Both the position numbers and the translations under genes were made by a program. Below the pieces are notes generated by a model. It saw nothing but the letters and a program-made list of their open reading frames with translations, was not told the origin of the DNA and searched no databases. This document shows, in pieces, positions 6,635 through 14,393 of a stretch of 40,335 nt of DNA; position 1 is the stretch's first letter, and every line of letters starts with the position of its first letter. The DNA lies in assembly GCA_944389015.1 (NCBI GenBank), contig CALXKS010000081.1, positions 1 through 40,335 on the forward strand, given 5' to 3'. Source of the stretch: an uncultured Spirochaetaceae bacterium (GTDB taxonomy: Bacteria > Spirochaetota > Spirochaetia > Sphaerochaetales > Sphaerochaetaceae).

Positions 6635-7951
6635 TCAGTACCCTGTATTCTCATCTGCCACGACATGTATATACACAGTCCCGGAATACCGTCCGGCCTT
6701 CATGAAATTCGAACCTGCATCAAGCATCACATCGATATCACCTGAATAGGAGTAGTAATCCATTGTATTCGAATGCTGCATCTTGGCAGGTGTTACTTCC
6801 GGTACGATTCCAAAACTTCCATATCCGGAATTGATAACGTTATCTATGCTCTCATCCCCATAGAACTCATAGGAACCTGTTCCAGTGCTTCCTGTATTGC
6901 GGATCCTGACCTTGTATCCAATGCTGTTAGTACTGGTCAAAGGTGTATTGAATGCAACAGATTCATGCACCATTCTGAACTTATCTTCCTTGAACTTTGG
7001 ATCAGGCGATGAAGAAGCAAAGATAACCGGTTTTGAAAGAGGCGATTCAAATGTACTCTGCATGAACTCCAGTGTCCCCACAGTAACCCATGATCCTCTG
7101 TCTCTTGTGATACTGAGCTGAGCGGCCGCTGCTGTCGGCTCTATCAGCATCGAACAGACACCTTCCTTCTTTACGGTGTTATTTCTCTCGTAGTACCCAG
7201 AGAATGGAATCGTTATCGACTTAGGCGGAAGATCCCCGTATTCAAATGTAATGGTTACAAGAGCTGTATAGTCAGCAGCCTCTATCAGAGGATACTGAAC
7301 AAGCCTGCCATATTCATCCTCGGCCTCAATGATATCAGTACCAGGAATCAATTCACCTGGAAGCACAAGAACGATATCACACCAGAAATCCAATTCCTGA
7401 TCTGTATATTTGTCTCCATATCCCCATGATTCGGAATAGTCATCTTGAAGAATCCAATCCCGCATTTTTCCATAAGTAGCAGGATTCAATTCAGAAACAT
7501 ATGATTTACCATATTCTTTATATTGATTATCGGTTTTTTCTTCAGATTTATATACACCCCATCCTGCCCACTTTTGGTGTGTATAAGAACGTTGATCTGT
7601 CCAAACGAGCAGCAGTTCAAATGGCCGCCTGAATGCAGGATTACTCTGAGAAACAAAATACAAACCATTCGGACATGAGACAGAAATCTTCAATTCATTC
7701 CCAAAATTTTCATAATCTGATTCAGAAAGATCCTGTAGTCCTCCAACAGCAATCAGCTCGTTATTACTATAATGTTTTGCATCATCAAAACCTGACTCAT
7801 CAGTACCTTTATAATCTCCGCCTGTGTAAAACTCGTTAGACATGGAAACACCATAGGCACCGTTAAACGGAGCAACTTCAAGATAAACAGCCGCCAAATG
7901 CTCTAAGGATATGATGATCAGGATGAAGGCTAGGATAATCGATTTCCTCAT
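6635..7951 (-). CDS. Large secreted fibre-subunit-like protein 3, candidate tip adhesin
   Basis: The start is taken at the ATG at 7951, 7 bases after GGAGG; a GTG at 7957 overlaps the previous stop. At 438 residues it is twice the size of the other subunits, consistent with an extra N-terminal domain. A signal peptide (about residues 1-20, ending L-A-A) is followed by a Tyr- and Asp-rich region with several Trp (residues about 115-200) unlike the other subunits, then a C-terminal beta-domain ending 'GRYSGTVYIHVVADENTGY'. In classical chaperone-usher systems the two-domain protein is the tip adhesin, so this is the best candidate here. No lectin or other binding motif is recognised. Confidence 0.55.
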   Translation of the reverse strand: MRKSIILAFILIIISLEHLAAVYLEVAPFNGAYGVSMSNEFYTGGDYKGTDESGFDDAKHYSNNELIAVGGLQDLSESDYENFGNELKISVSCPNGLYFVSQSNPAFRRPFELLLVWTDQRSYTHQKWAGWGVYKSEEKTDNQYKEYGKSYVSELNPATYGKMRDWILQDDYSESWGYGDKYTDQELDFWCDIVLVLPGELIPGTDIIEAEDEYGRLVQYPLIEAADYTALVTITFEYGDLPPKSITIPFSGYYERNNTVKKEGVCSMLIEPTAAAAQLSITRDRGSWVTVGTLEFMQSTFESPLSKPVIFASSSPDPKFKEDKFRMVHESVAFNTPLTSTNSIGYKVRIRNTGSTGTGSYEFYGDESIDNVINSGYGSFGIVPEVTPAKMQHSNTMDYYSYSGDIDVMLDAGSNFMKAGRYSGTVYIHVVADENTGY

Positions 7952-7953
7952 TC

Positions 7954-8643
7954 TCACACCTCCACCAGCTCGATCCGCACTTCAGCGGTATAGTTCCCGG
8001 CTGGAAGAACAGGGCTGTTCTGTCCACGATAGCGATCAATCAGCGTAGTTGCCTCTTGTGTAAACTGAAAATAGATGCTTCCATCAAGGCTTCCTACATA
8101 TGAATAGTCTTTTGATTCCGTTGTCTGACCAGAGTTCTGTCCGAAAGCTATAGAACCCATCGGATCGAATTCGCCAGAATATACTGGAGACTCGGGATCA
8201 AAGGAAGATGTCGATGAATATACTTCAAACTCCTCCCCTGCTATTTCATGATGATTGTTGTTGTCATCAGAGTATCCAAGAAGATATGTGAATAGCAGAC
8301 GGTATGAAAGAGGGCTTGCATTCTTTGCCATATCAGGATCTTCCGGGAGAAGGGGCTGGGCAGCGATGCGTATCTTCACCTTATCATTTGTTATCATGCT
8401 CCATGTTGCAACAAGCCTTCCATTCTCTGTTCCACCATATGCAACATAGGATTCCTCGATATTGAACGGCATTCCCTGCAAAAATGCCTGAGACTGGGAT
8501 GCAATCTCCTTTATATCGATGAACGCAACCTCATCATATGCAGCCTGCAGCTGAAGAGGCTTAGACATCTGCGATACATATTCCGAATATGCAGGGAGAA
8601 TCAGAAGGAAAATCATGGACAATGTAAAAATAGCTTTCTTCAT
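7954..8643 (-). CDS. Secreted fibre-subunit-like protein 2
   Basis: A 229-residue protein with a signal peptide (MKKAIFTLSMIFLLILPAYS) and a Cys-free mature chain ending 'GNYTAEVRIELVEV'. It has 'VATWSMITNDKVKIRIAAQP', equivalent to the 'VYWxxxxxxKxxISL' strand pair of other subunits. It starts 10 bp after the stop of subunit 1 behind a GAGGA site and ends overlapping the RBS region of subunit 3. It is probably an early-assembled subunit by gene order, but order is not proof. Confidence 0.58.
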   Translation of the reverse strand: MKKAIFTLSMIFLLILPAYSEYVSQMSKPLQLQAAYDEVAFIDIKEIASQSQAFLQGMPFNIEESYVAYGGTENGRLVATWSMITNDKVKIRIAAQPLLPEDPDMAKNASPLSYRLLFTYLLGYSDDNNNHHEIAGEEFEVYSSTSSFDPESPVYSGEFDPMGSIAFGQNSGQTTESKDYSYVGSLDGSIYFQFTQEATTLIDRYRGQNSPVLPAGNYTAEVRIELVEV

Positions 8644-8653
8644 TGCATCCTCC

Positions 8654-9394
8654 TCAATCCGGCACCGTCAGTGTCGCAGTAACTGTCGCACTGTAATTTC
8701 CCAATGCGGCATCATCAAAATCCGAGTCAGAGACCATCATGAATACTGCTCCTCTGAATATCCATGAAGAACTGCCATCTGAAACAACATGCAGCGGCTG
8801 CTTCAATGTATCAGGGGATGCAGAACCATTGATGAACGTCACAGCGCTGTTCTTATCACTGTCATTAATCTGAGGAGAATCCGTACGGACATCATAATAT
8901 CCGGCATTGCTTCCTCCTACAGAGCTATCTGTGAAAACGAAGTTGAGATTTCCTAGCGCATATGCGGCATCAATTGTCGTTACAGCATCCGACGCAAGGG
9001 ATGTTTCATCAGGAATCCTATTGAAAGGATTCATCTTGAATGAAATATCATACCGTCCAGGATCTCTTCCTGAGAGTCTGAAAGAGAATACGATACGCTC
9101 GGGCATATTGGGTAGGTTCTTGATGGCATCCAATGAGCTTGTCTCAGGATTGCCAAGGAAAGAATCCAGATGCTCGGTAATGACAATATCTCCGGCAGAG
9201 ACACCGCCTGTAGTCGGAACCATTGTCTCAAGTGAATCATTCAATGCATCAACTATCACGAACTCCAGAACGCCGGATTCCTTGATCTTGAATCCCCGAA
9301 GCAGCATTGTGTCGCTTGAGACAACATCCCCAGCAGCGCCAAAGACAGGCATCAGCATGATTGAAATGAGAATGATCAGCATTGACTTCCTCAT
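8654..9394 (-). CDS. Secreted fibre-subunit-like protein 1
   Basis: A 246-residue protein with a signal peptide (about residues 1-20, ending P-V-F-G-A). The mature chain is beta-rich and Cys-free, with 'RIVFSFRLSGRDPGRYDISF' in the middle, which itself resembles a terminal strand, and the true terminus 'GNYSATVTATLTVPD'. The ATG overlaps the usher stop codon by 4 bases (ATGA), with GGAGG upstream inside usher codons, so it is translationally coupled to the usher. The two G-x-Y elements could indicate two small domains. Confidence 0.58.
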   Translation of the reverse strand: MRKSMLIILISIMLMPVFGAAGDVVSSDTMLLRGFKIKESGVLEFVIVDALNDSLETMVPTTGGVSAGDIVITEHLDSFLGNPETSSLDAIKNLPNMPERIVFSFRLSGRDPGRYDISFKMNPFNRIPDETSLASDAVTTIDAAYALGNLNFVFTDSSVGGSNAGYYDVRTDSPQINDSDKNSAVTFINGSASPDTLKQPLHVVSDGSSSWIFRGAVFMMVSDSDFDDAALGNYSATVTATLTVPD

Positions 9395-12300
9395 ACTGCC
9401 ACCTCCATTTCCGGATAGAGCATAAGCCAGAATTCATCTGCGGTTATGGCTCCTATGTTCTCAAATCTGACAACACCTGCGTATGGATCACCGATATCAA
9501 TATCATCTATCGATTCATTGCCGATCAGATGTATAAGCGATGCCGATTCTTCGTCATCATCCACATGGAAGGTATATGAAAGCCATCCCTCTGAAGACTG
9601 GACATCAAAGGCATAGTCTCCAGGATAAAGACCAGAGAGTATGAATCTGCCATCACTGTCTGAGAAGAGATAGTATTCTGTCTGAGAGTAGATATATTCA
9701 CCATTCTCATCGATGCTTACAGAATAGACAGGAGAGGATGCATTCGTCCAAAGAACACCATCCACACAGACGACTCCTGATACAGTGAAAGTCGGATCTG
9801 CATTGAGTCTGAGGACATATCCCCTTCTGGGGCCTGCTGGTATCGTGACATCAAACACTTCAGAGGAAGAGAATGTGGATTCTGCATAGCTGTAAAGCGA
9901 AAGCGAAGTATCACGCATCGTTGAGAGACCTGAATACAGATAGCTTCCGAAGACATTCCTGAGGTTTGTAGTCGAAGAAGACCCCGCGCTACCTACAGAA
10001 AGCGTATTATTCTTCAGCGTGCCCTGCTGGCTCACAAGAAGGAAGTTCGAAGGAATAGAGGATGCAACCGTAAACAATCCATCAGCAAAGAGCGTTGATG
10101 TGGAAACAGAGAAGGATGCTCTTGTATCCATGAAAAGATCCGTAGCATCAAGAGAAGCAGTTGCATTGATGAACTTTCCATCATATGTGTACTCCGCATC
10201 GACTCCATATGCATTGATATTCCCGAAATCATCCGTTGTGAGGCGGGCAGAGAATTTGTTCTTCGAATCATAGACATTGGCAGAGATCGAAGACTGGGTA
10301 TTGCTGTAGGATGCATTTGCCGATCCGCCACCGAACCTGACAGTTGCTGAAACACGGCCGCTAACAGACGGAGCATTGGCTCCAGATCCTGCAAGATCGA
10401 GTGATCCGGAAAGCCAGACCTGGCGTCCGAGAGACATGCTCGCAGAGAGTGTTGTCGTCCATGAAAGACCATCAACATCGACAAGATCCGAAGAGATGTA
10501 GCCTGTAAGACCCCAGTTCATGAATCCGAGTTTTCCAGATAATCCAATCGATCCTGAGAGCGTATTGTCTGTGATATCCCCAGAATATGTCGCGGAGAAA
10601 TTCACTGAGGAAAGGTATTGGTTCGACAGTATTATCTGATGTCCTATGCGTCCATAGAGATCCGGTATCACAAAGGAACCTGCCTCTGTTCTTTCAGTTA
10701 CCCTGAAGCTGTAACGCGTAGTTCCAAGGATATTGGCATGGGTAAGCTCAAGAGCTGTTGCCATAGCAGGATTGAACCATGATCTCTCATCTGCGGTATT
10801 CTGAAGCGCCATTGCCAGATCCATGGTAAGGGTTGTTGAAAGACCTGCATTGACGAATCCTGATAGAACAAGATTCCTCAAATCATAATCAAGGCTGTTA
10901 TTGTTCCCGACTGGAATGCGGACAGATCCCGGTATCTGACTATCTGCAGAGGAAACTTCCTTTCTGCCGCTTGCAAGCGTTGCTCCATAGTAAACTTCAC
11001 CGGGAGCGAGAAGCGATGAGGAGTAATTGATATCGATATCAATCTCCTCAGGCAGGCTTGAGCCATCAAGCGGAGTGACAATTATCCTTATCCTGTTCGC
11101 GCCGGTATACAGAACAAAGTCCTGCAATCTATAAGTTCCAGGCTGCAGAGTCCTGCGGAATATCTCCCTTCCCTCATTGAGGATCTGCACATCGGATTCT
11201 TTCTCTACTATGAGCATACGGTCAATATGGCTTCTGGACCGCGTTCCAGGAGCTGCATATGACAATGATTTCTCAAAAGAAACACCGAAGGATGTTCCAG
11301 GAGGAGAAAGAAGCTCCGTGTTTACATTTCCCCATTCAAGCCTGATCATCTCATCCTGGAAATCAGTATAGAATTTATAGCTTCCAAAGCGGAAACGGAA
11401 CCAGTCCGTACCCCAGGTAAGATAGTAGCTGAATGTTCCATAGACATCATAAAGACGAAGCGTATTGGTAGAAGAGAAGCTGAATTCAAGGGAATTCCTG
11501 AACTGATCAAATTCTCCTATTCTGAAAGATGTGCTGAGATTATATCTTGATGCAATATAGAAAACTGCTGGATCAAGCGTTGTGGCACCCGCTATTGGAC
11601 GACGGGATACAGGCCCATCCGTAGATCTTATAGATATGATCTGAACAGGCATATCCGTCGCGCTGAATGTGATTGATATCACATAATCATCTGTATTTAT
11701 CGAAGCAGGGATACCGATCGAGTTCAGATAGGAAAGCGACAGATACTCATGCCCTTCGCTGAATATTCTGTCCACAACTTCTTCGATAACACTGCTCTCT
11801 ATATAAGACTTGAACTCATCAGAATCTATTGCACCTTCGCCATTCTCTATCAGTGTCTGGATTGTTCCAACAGGTTCGTTATTGATTTCAAGAGACATGT
11901 AATACAGGCCATCAGCCAGAACAAAATCCTCTTCACCAGCAATATAGAATGTTGACCAGAAATCATCGTTTTCCCATCTGGCACCATCATAATATCCAAA
12001 GAAACCTTCATCTTCGGCAACAGCATCAGAATCAACTGCAGACTCTTCTTCCGATGAGTCGGAAACAGACTCTATGGCATCAGATTTCTCAGGTTCAGGT
12101 ATCGCATCAACCAGATCAGCCATCATCACTGATCCATCTGAAGATGGCATAGAGGATTCTTCCGTGTCTGCGGTATAAGATACGGGAACGTCTGGAACTG
12201 AGGAAGAATCCGATGCGCTCTCATCAAACCCCACAGAATCTTCATGATTTTCAACAGAATCTACAGAGTAAGAGGCATCCGAGTCTGGTGCTAACTCAAT

Positions 12301-12870
12301 ATTAGGAATAGAATCAGTGGCTGAGGTATTGATGGAGCTTATAGAGCCATCTGTATCCGGAGCTGGATTATCCGCTTCAGCTCTGGAATCCTCAGTTTCT
12401 TCTATAGGTATGGATGCCGGCTCCACTGTGGGTATAAGGGAAATCGCAGGAAGCACGGCATCCATATTCACTTCTTCATCAGGCGGTCCGCCTGAGATCT
12501 CCTCTCCTCCTCCCGGGTCGGATTCAATCAGAGCATCTTCGGATCCGGTATCCGCTCCGGACTCAAGAGCTTCTGAAAGACCCATATCCCTGGAACCGCT
12601 GCCGCCCAAAGAAAAGAGAAGAGCGGTTATCGTTCCAAGAACAAAGACCAGAAGAAGAACGAGGACAACAAGGAACACAGTTCTTTTCGCATCTCCTGAA
12701 ACGCCCGTAAGGAAAAGCCCTATGAGCACAGAGGAGATAAGAAGGACTGCATATCCAATAATCACAGAAAGGCTCTGTCCTAGCTGCTTGTAGAAAGCAA
12801 GGACTGTTCCGCAACCTGCTCCGAGGGTAGCAACGCCCGCTATAAGCATGTAACAAGAACGCCTCCGCAT
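9391..12870 (-). CDS. Divergent fimbrial usher with N-terminal membrane anchor and long acidic linker
   Basis: The product is 1159 residues. Residues 7-27, 33-56 and 64-88 are three transmembrane helices; Arg-rich residues 2-4 and the K-R loop at 62-63 predict N-in, leaving the rest in the periplasm. Residues 91-288 are a low-complexity Ser/Asp/Glu/Pro linker. Residues about 289-425 look like a usher N-terminal domain ('GLYYMSLEINNEPVGTI', 'LSYLNSIGIPASI'). Then follow a beta-barrel with alternating strands and an element resembling the FimD signature ('VQILNEGREIFRRTLQPGTY', 'LVLYTGANRIRI'-like, then 'SSLLAPGEVYYGATLASG'). The C-terminus holds two small beta-domains, one with a carboxypeptidase-regulatory look ('SDGRFILSGLYPGDYAF'). 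Classical ushers are about 800 residues with a cleaved signal peptide, so the anchor plus linker is unusual. The AGAGAGG site 6 bases before the ATG supports this start and so the anchor belongs to the protein. Confidence 0.75.
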   Translation of the reverse strand: MRRRSCYMLIAGVATLGAGCGTVLAFYKQLGQSLSVIIGYAVLLISSVLIGLFLTGVSGDAKRTVFLVVLVLLLVFVLGTITALLFSLGGSGSRDMGLSEALESGADTGSEDALIESDPGGGEEISGGPPDEEVNMDAVLPAISLIPTVEPASIPIEETEDSRAEADNPAPDTDGSISSINTSATDSIPNIELAPDSDASYSVDSVENHEDSVGFDESASDSSSVPDVPVSYTADTEESSMPSSDGSVMMADLVDAIPEPEKSDAIESVSDSSEEESAVDSDAVAEDEGFFGYYDGARWENDDFWSTFYIAGEEDFVLADGLYYMSLEINNEPVGTIQTLIENGEGAIDSDEFKSYIESSVIEEVVDRIFSEGHEYLSLSYLNSIGIPASINTDDYVISITFSATDMPVQIISIRSTDGPVSRRPIAGATTLDPAVFYIASRYNLSTSFRIGEFDQFRNSLEFSFSSTNTLRLYDVYGTFSYYLTWGTDWFRFRFGSYKFYTDFQDEMIRLEWGNVNTELLSPPGTSFGVSFEKSLSYAAPGTRSRSHIDRMLIVEKESDVQILNEGREIFRRTLQPGTYRLQDFVLYTGANRIRIIVTPLDGSSLPEEIDIDINYSSSLLAPGEVYYGATLASGRKEVSSADSQIPGSVRIPVGNNNSLDYDLRNLVLSGFVNAGLSTTLTMDLAMALQNTADERSWFNPAMATALELTHANILGTTRYSFRVTERTEAGSFVIPDLYGRIGHQIILSNQYLSSVNFSATYSGDITDNTLSGSIGLSGKLGFMNWGLTGYISSDLVDVDGLSWTTTLSASMSLGRQVWLSGSLDLAGSGANAPSVSGRVSATVRFGGGSANASYSNTQSSISANVYDSKNKFSARLTTDDFGNINAYGVDAEYTYDGKFINATASLDATDLFMDTRASFSVSTSTLFADGLFTVASSIPSNFLLVSQQGTLKNNTLSVGSAGSSSTTNLRNVFGSYLYSGLSTMRDTSLSLYSYAESTFSSSEVFDVTIPAGPRRGYVLRLNADPTFTVSGVVCVDGVLWTNASSPVYSVSIDENGEYIYSQTEYYLFSDSDGRFILSGLYPGDYAFDVQSSEGWLSYTFHVDDDEESASLIHLIGNESIDDIDIGDPYAGVVRFENIGAITADEFWLMLYPEMEVAV

Positions 12871-12905
12871 CCGGTGCCTCTCTGTTAACCTCTGATGCTA
12901 TTCAG

Positions 12906-13649
12906 CTAAGCTGAGTAGCTGTAATTATATTCAATGGCCGCCTGAATGCTTGAGGCCCCTGCAAGCGCCTCAGGCATCTCAATAACGGTCCTGAGCTTCG
13001 AATCAGTCAGAAGATTTGCTCCTGTGATCTTGGAAACTTCTTCCTCTGTCAGATTGTATGAAGATCCATCATCACCAGAAAGGCTGATCTTCAGGTCATT
13101 GAGAATCTGATGAACAGATCCTGTATTCTCAAGAACGATCTCAAGCTTTCCATCTTCTGTCTTATCAACAGAAGAAACAACATTCTCAACAATATGAGAA
13201 GGCTTAATATATGCACTGGTTGAATATACAAATAGGAATGAAATCATCTGACCGCTATCAGCTTCCTGAGCGCCGCGTGGCATAGGAATCTGCTCAGAGA
13301 TGATTCTGAAGGACATTTCCTTTGTTACTGTCTGCGGACCACGGTACTGAACACGCACAAGCTGCGTTGAATCAGGTCTTATTATCATGCGGTTGGGCTG
13401 AATCTGGAAGAAAGCAGAACCATCCTGGTTGACTTCATTGCCATCAATATCGATGATGCGCTGTTCTGCCCGCACCTCTATCGCAATAGGCGAATCGGAA
13501 TCGTTTACGATTGTATAGACCTTAGCGCTTCCAGCCCCTGTCGGATCATAGGTCACATTCAGCGGGGATAATTGGTAAGCCCCTGCACTGAAAAGCGCAA
13601 TAGTCATGAAAAGCAATAACAATATTGCCCGACGTACACTTATAGTCAT
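12906..13649 (-). CDS. Periplasmic PapD-like fimbrial chaperone
   Basis: A 247-residue protein from the ATG at 13649, which lies 4 bases after GGGGGG; a second ATG at 13652 is directly adjacent and frame-identical. The signal peptide is about residues 1-22, ending S-A-G-A. The mature protein shows the two-domain Ig chaperone pattern: 'LSPLNVTYDP', 'YTIVNDSDSPIAIEVRAEQR', then the hydrophobic G1-type region 'RMIIRPDSTQLVRVQY' and 'EMSFRIISEQIPM', followed by a second Ig domain ending 'AAIEYNYSYSA'. In the family this protein folds subunits by donating its G1 strand and delivers them to the usher. It is the first gene of the operon, 35 bp before the usher. Confidence 0.85.
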   Translation of the reverse strand: MTISVRRAILLLLFMTIALFSAGAYQLSPLNVTYDPTGAGSAKVYTIVNDSDSPIAIEVRAEQRIIDIDGNEVNQDGSAFFQIQPNRMIIRPDSTQLVRVQYRGPQTVTKEMSFRIISEQIPMPRGAQEADSGQMISFLFVYSTSAYIKPSHIVENVVSSVDKTEDGKLEIVLENTGSVHQILNDLKISLSGDDGSSYNLTEEEVSKITGANLLTDSKLRTVIEMPEALAGASSIQAAIEYNYSYSA

Positions 13650-13720
13650 CATGCCCCCCTTGCTATGCCTTGCGGCATATCTCTGTCGCATGATGAAACT
13701 AGGAATATCAGCTGTAAATA

Positions 13721-13730
13721 CCCCCCCCCC
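13721..13730 (-). repeat. Homopolymeric G10 tract in the 5' region of the chaperone-usher operon
   Basis: Ten consecutive C on the plus strand (G on the coding strand) lie about 72 bases upstream of the chaperone ATG, between the promoter candidates and the ribosome-binding site. The tract is flanked by a palindrome (CCCAGCTGGG, 13728-13737). Tracts of this length are prone to slipped-strand length change; in Treponema pallidum similar poly-G tracts near tpr promoters alter expression. A long in-frame open stretch with only a TTG start spans it, so translational switching is less likely than an effect on transcription or leader structure. Confidence 0.6.
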
Positions 13731-13807
13731 AGCTGGGAAAGGGCCCCAACGGGAGGTAGTAAAAACTGCCAACTCTGAGTTTTTTTCTGTCTCAGAACCA
13801 GTCTCAT

Positions 13808-13852
13808 CTTATACCGACACTATTTTTATGTGAAGAAAGGACAACCTGTCAA
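13808..13852 (-). promoter_or_regulatory. Promoter region of the chaperone-usher operon
   Basis: On the minus strand a consensus TTGACA (13847-13852) is followed at 17 bases by ATAAAA (13824-13829). An alternative uses TTCACA (13829-13834) and TATAAG (13808-13813) at 15 bases. A perfect six-pair inverted repeat TCTGAG/CTCAGA (13774-13796) lies just downstream in the leader. About 150-190 bases separate these elements from the chaperone start, with the G10 tract between. Confidence 0.4.
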
Positions 13853-13924
13853 GCAAAAAACATAAGAAATATGCCAATCAATCACCAAATGCGGCAAAAA
13901 TGATACAGCTGTGAAATAAAAACC

Positions 13925-14317
13925 TTAATTCTGCTGGTCCAGAATGAATATCAGAGGGTCATAGCCGGATCTGGTGAACGTCACTTTATCTCCACTGATT
14001 TCCATTGTGATGCTGTTCCGTGCCCCGAAATAGTCTGTATCGCCATCGCTGTATGTGTGCACAGTATCAGCCATATGAAGAGAATATACACCTTCCTCAT
14101 AGGATATCCCCAGGAATCCTTCAGGAAAGTAATCCCCGATATCCCCTTCCTGAGGTTCGGTAATGATACCATCTTCCGCAGATCCTTCTGATGCAGGATC
14201 ATCCGGTTCTTCATCCTTCGATGGTCTTTCCACGGGAATCGGGAAGAGCTCGGAGAATGTACAGCCTATAGCCAGCATGGCAATGGCAGCGATTACAAGG
14301 ATTGATAGCTTCTTCAT
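13925..14317 (-). CDS. Small predicted lipoprotein
   Basis: A 130-residue protein with a good lipoprotein signal (MKKLSILVIAAIAMLAIGC, Cys19), then an acidic Pro/Glu/Asp-rich linker (about residues 26-65) and a short beta-rich C-terminal domain with 'GVYSLHMADTVHTYSDGD' and 'KVTFTRSGY'. The C-terminal part resembles small beta-meander domains of spirochaete lipoproteins, but no named family is recognised. A GGAGG site lies 7 bases before the ATG. It follows purL by about 76 bp across a hairpin and is probably not part of purine synthesis. Confidence 0.6.
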   Translation of the reverse strand: MKKLSILVIAAIAMLAIGCTFSELFPIPVERPSKDEEPDDPASEGSAEDGIITEPQEGDIGDYFPEGFLGISYEEGVYSLHMADTVHTYSDGDTDYFGARNSITMEISGDKVTFTRSGYDPLIFILDQQN

Positions 14318-14344
14318 AGTCTACCTCCAATACAATACGTTAAA

Positions 14345-14376
14345 CTTCCCTGATTCTCCTAAGAAAACCAGGGAAG
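14345..14376 (-). terminator. Hairpin after purL, terminator or attenuator candidate
   Basis: On the minus strand an eight-pair perfect stem CTTCCCTG/CAGGGAAG encloses a 16-base, partly paired loop and is followed by TTTAACG. It sits between purL and the lipoprotein gene. The T-tract is short, so partial readthrough into the lipoprotein gene is likely. Confidence 0.4.
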
Positions 14377-14393
14377 CATAATGTGCATTGAGG

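Noticed and set aside
13653..13772. N-terminal extension of the chaperone reading through the G10 tract from a TTG
   Set aside because: The extension has no ribosome-binding site or signal-peptide logic, whereas the ATG at 13649 has a GGGGGG site and a good signal peptide right after it.
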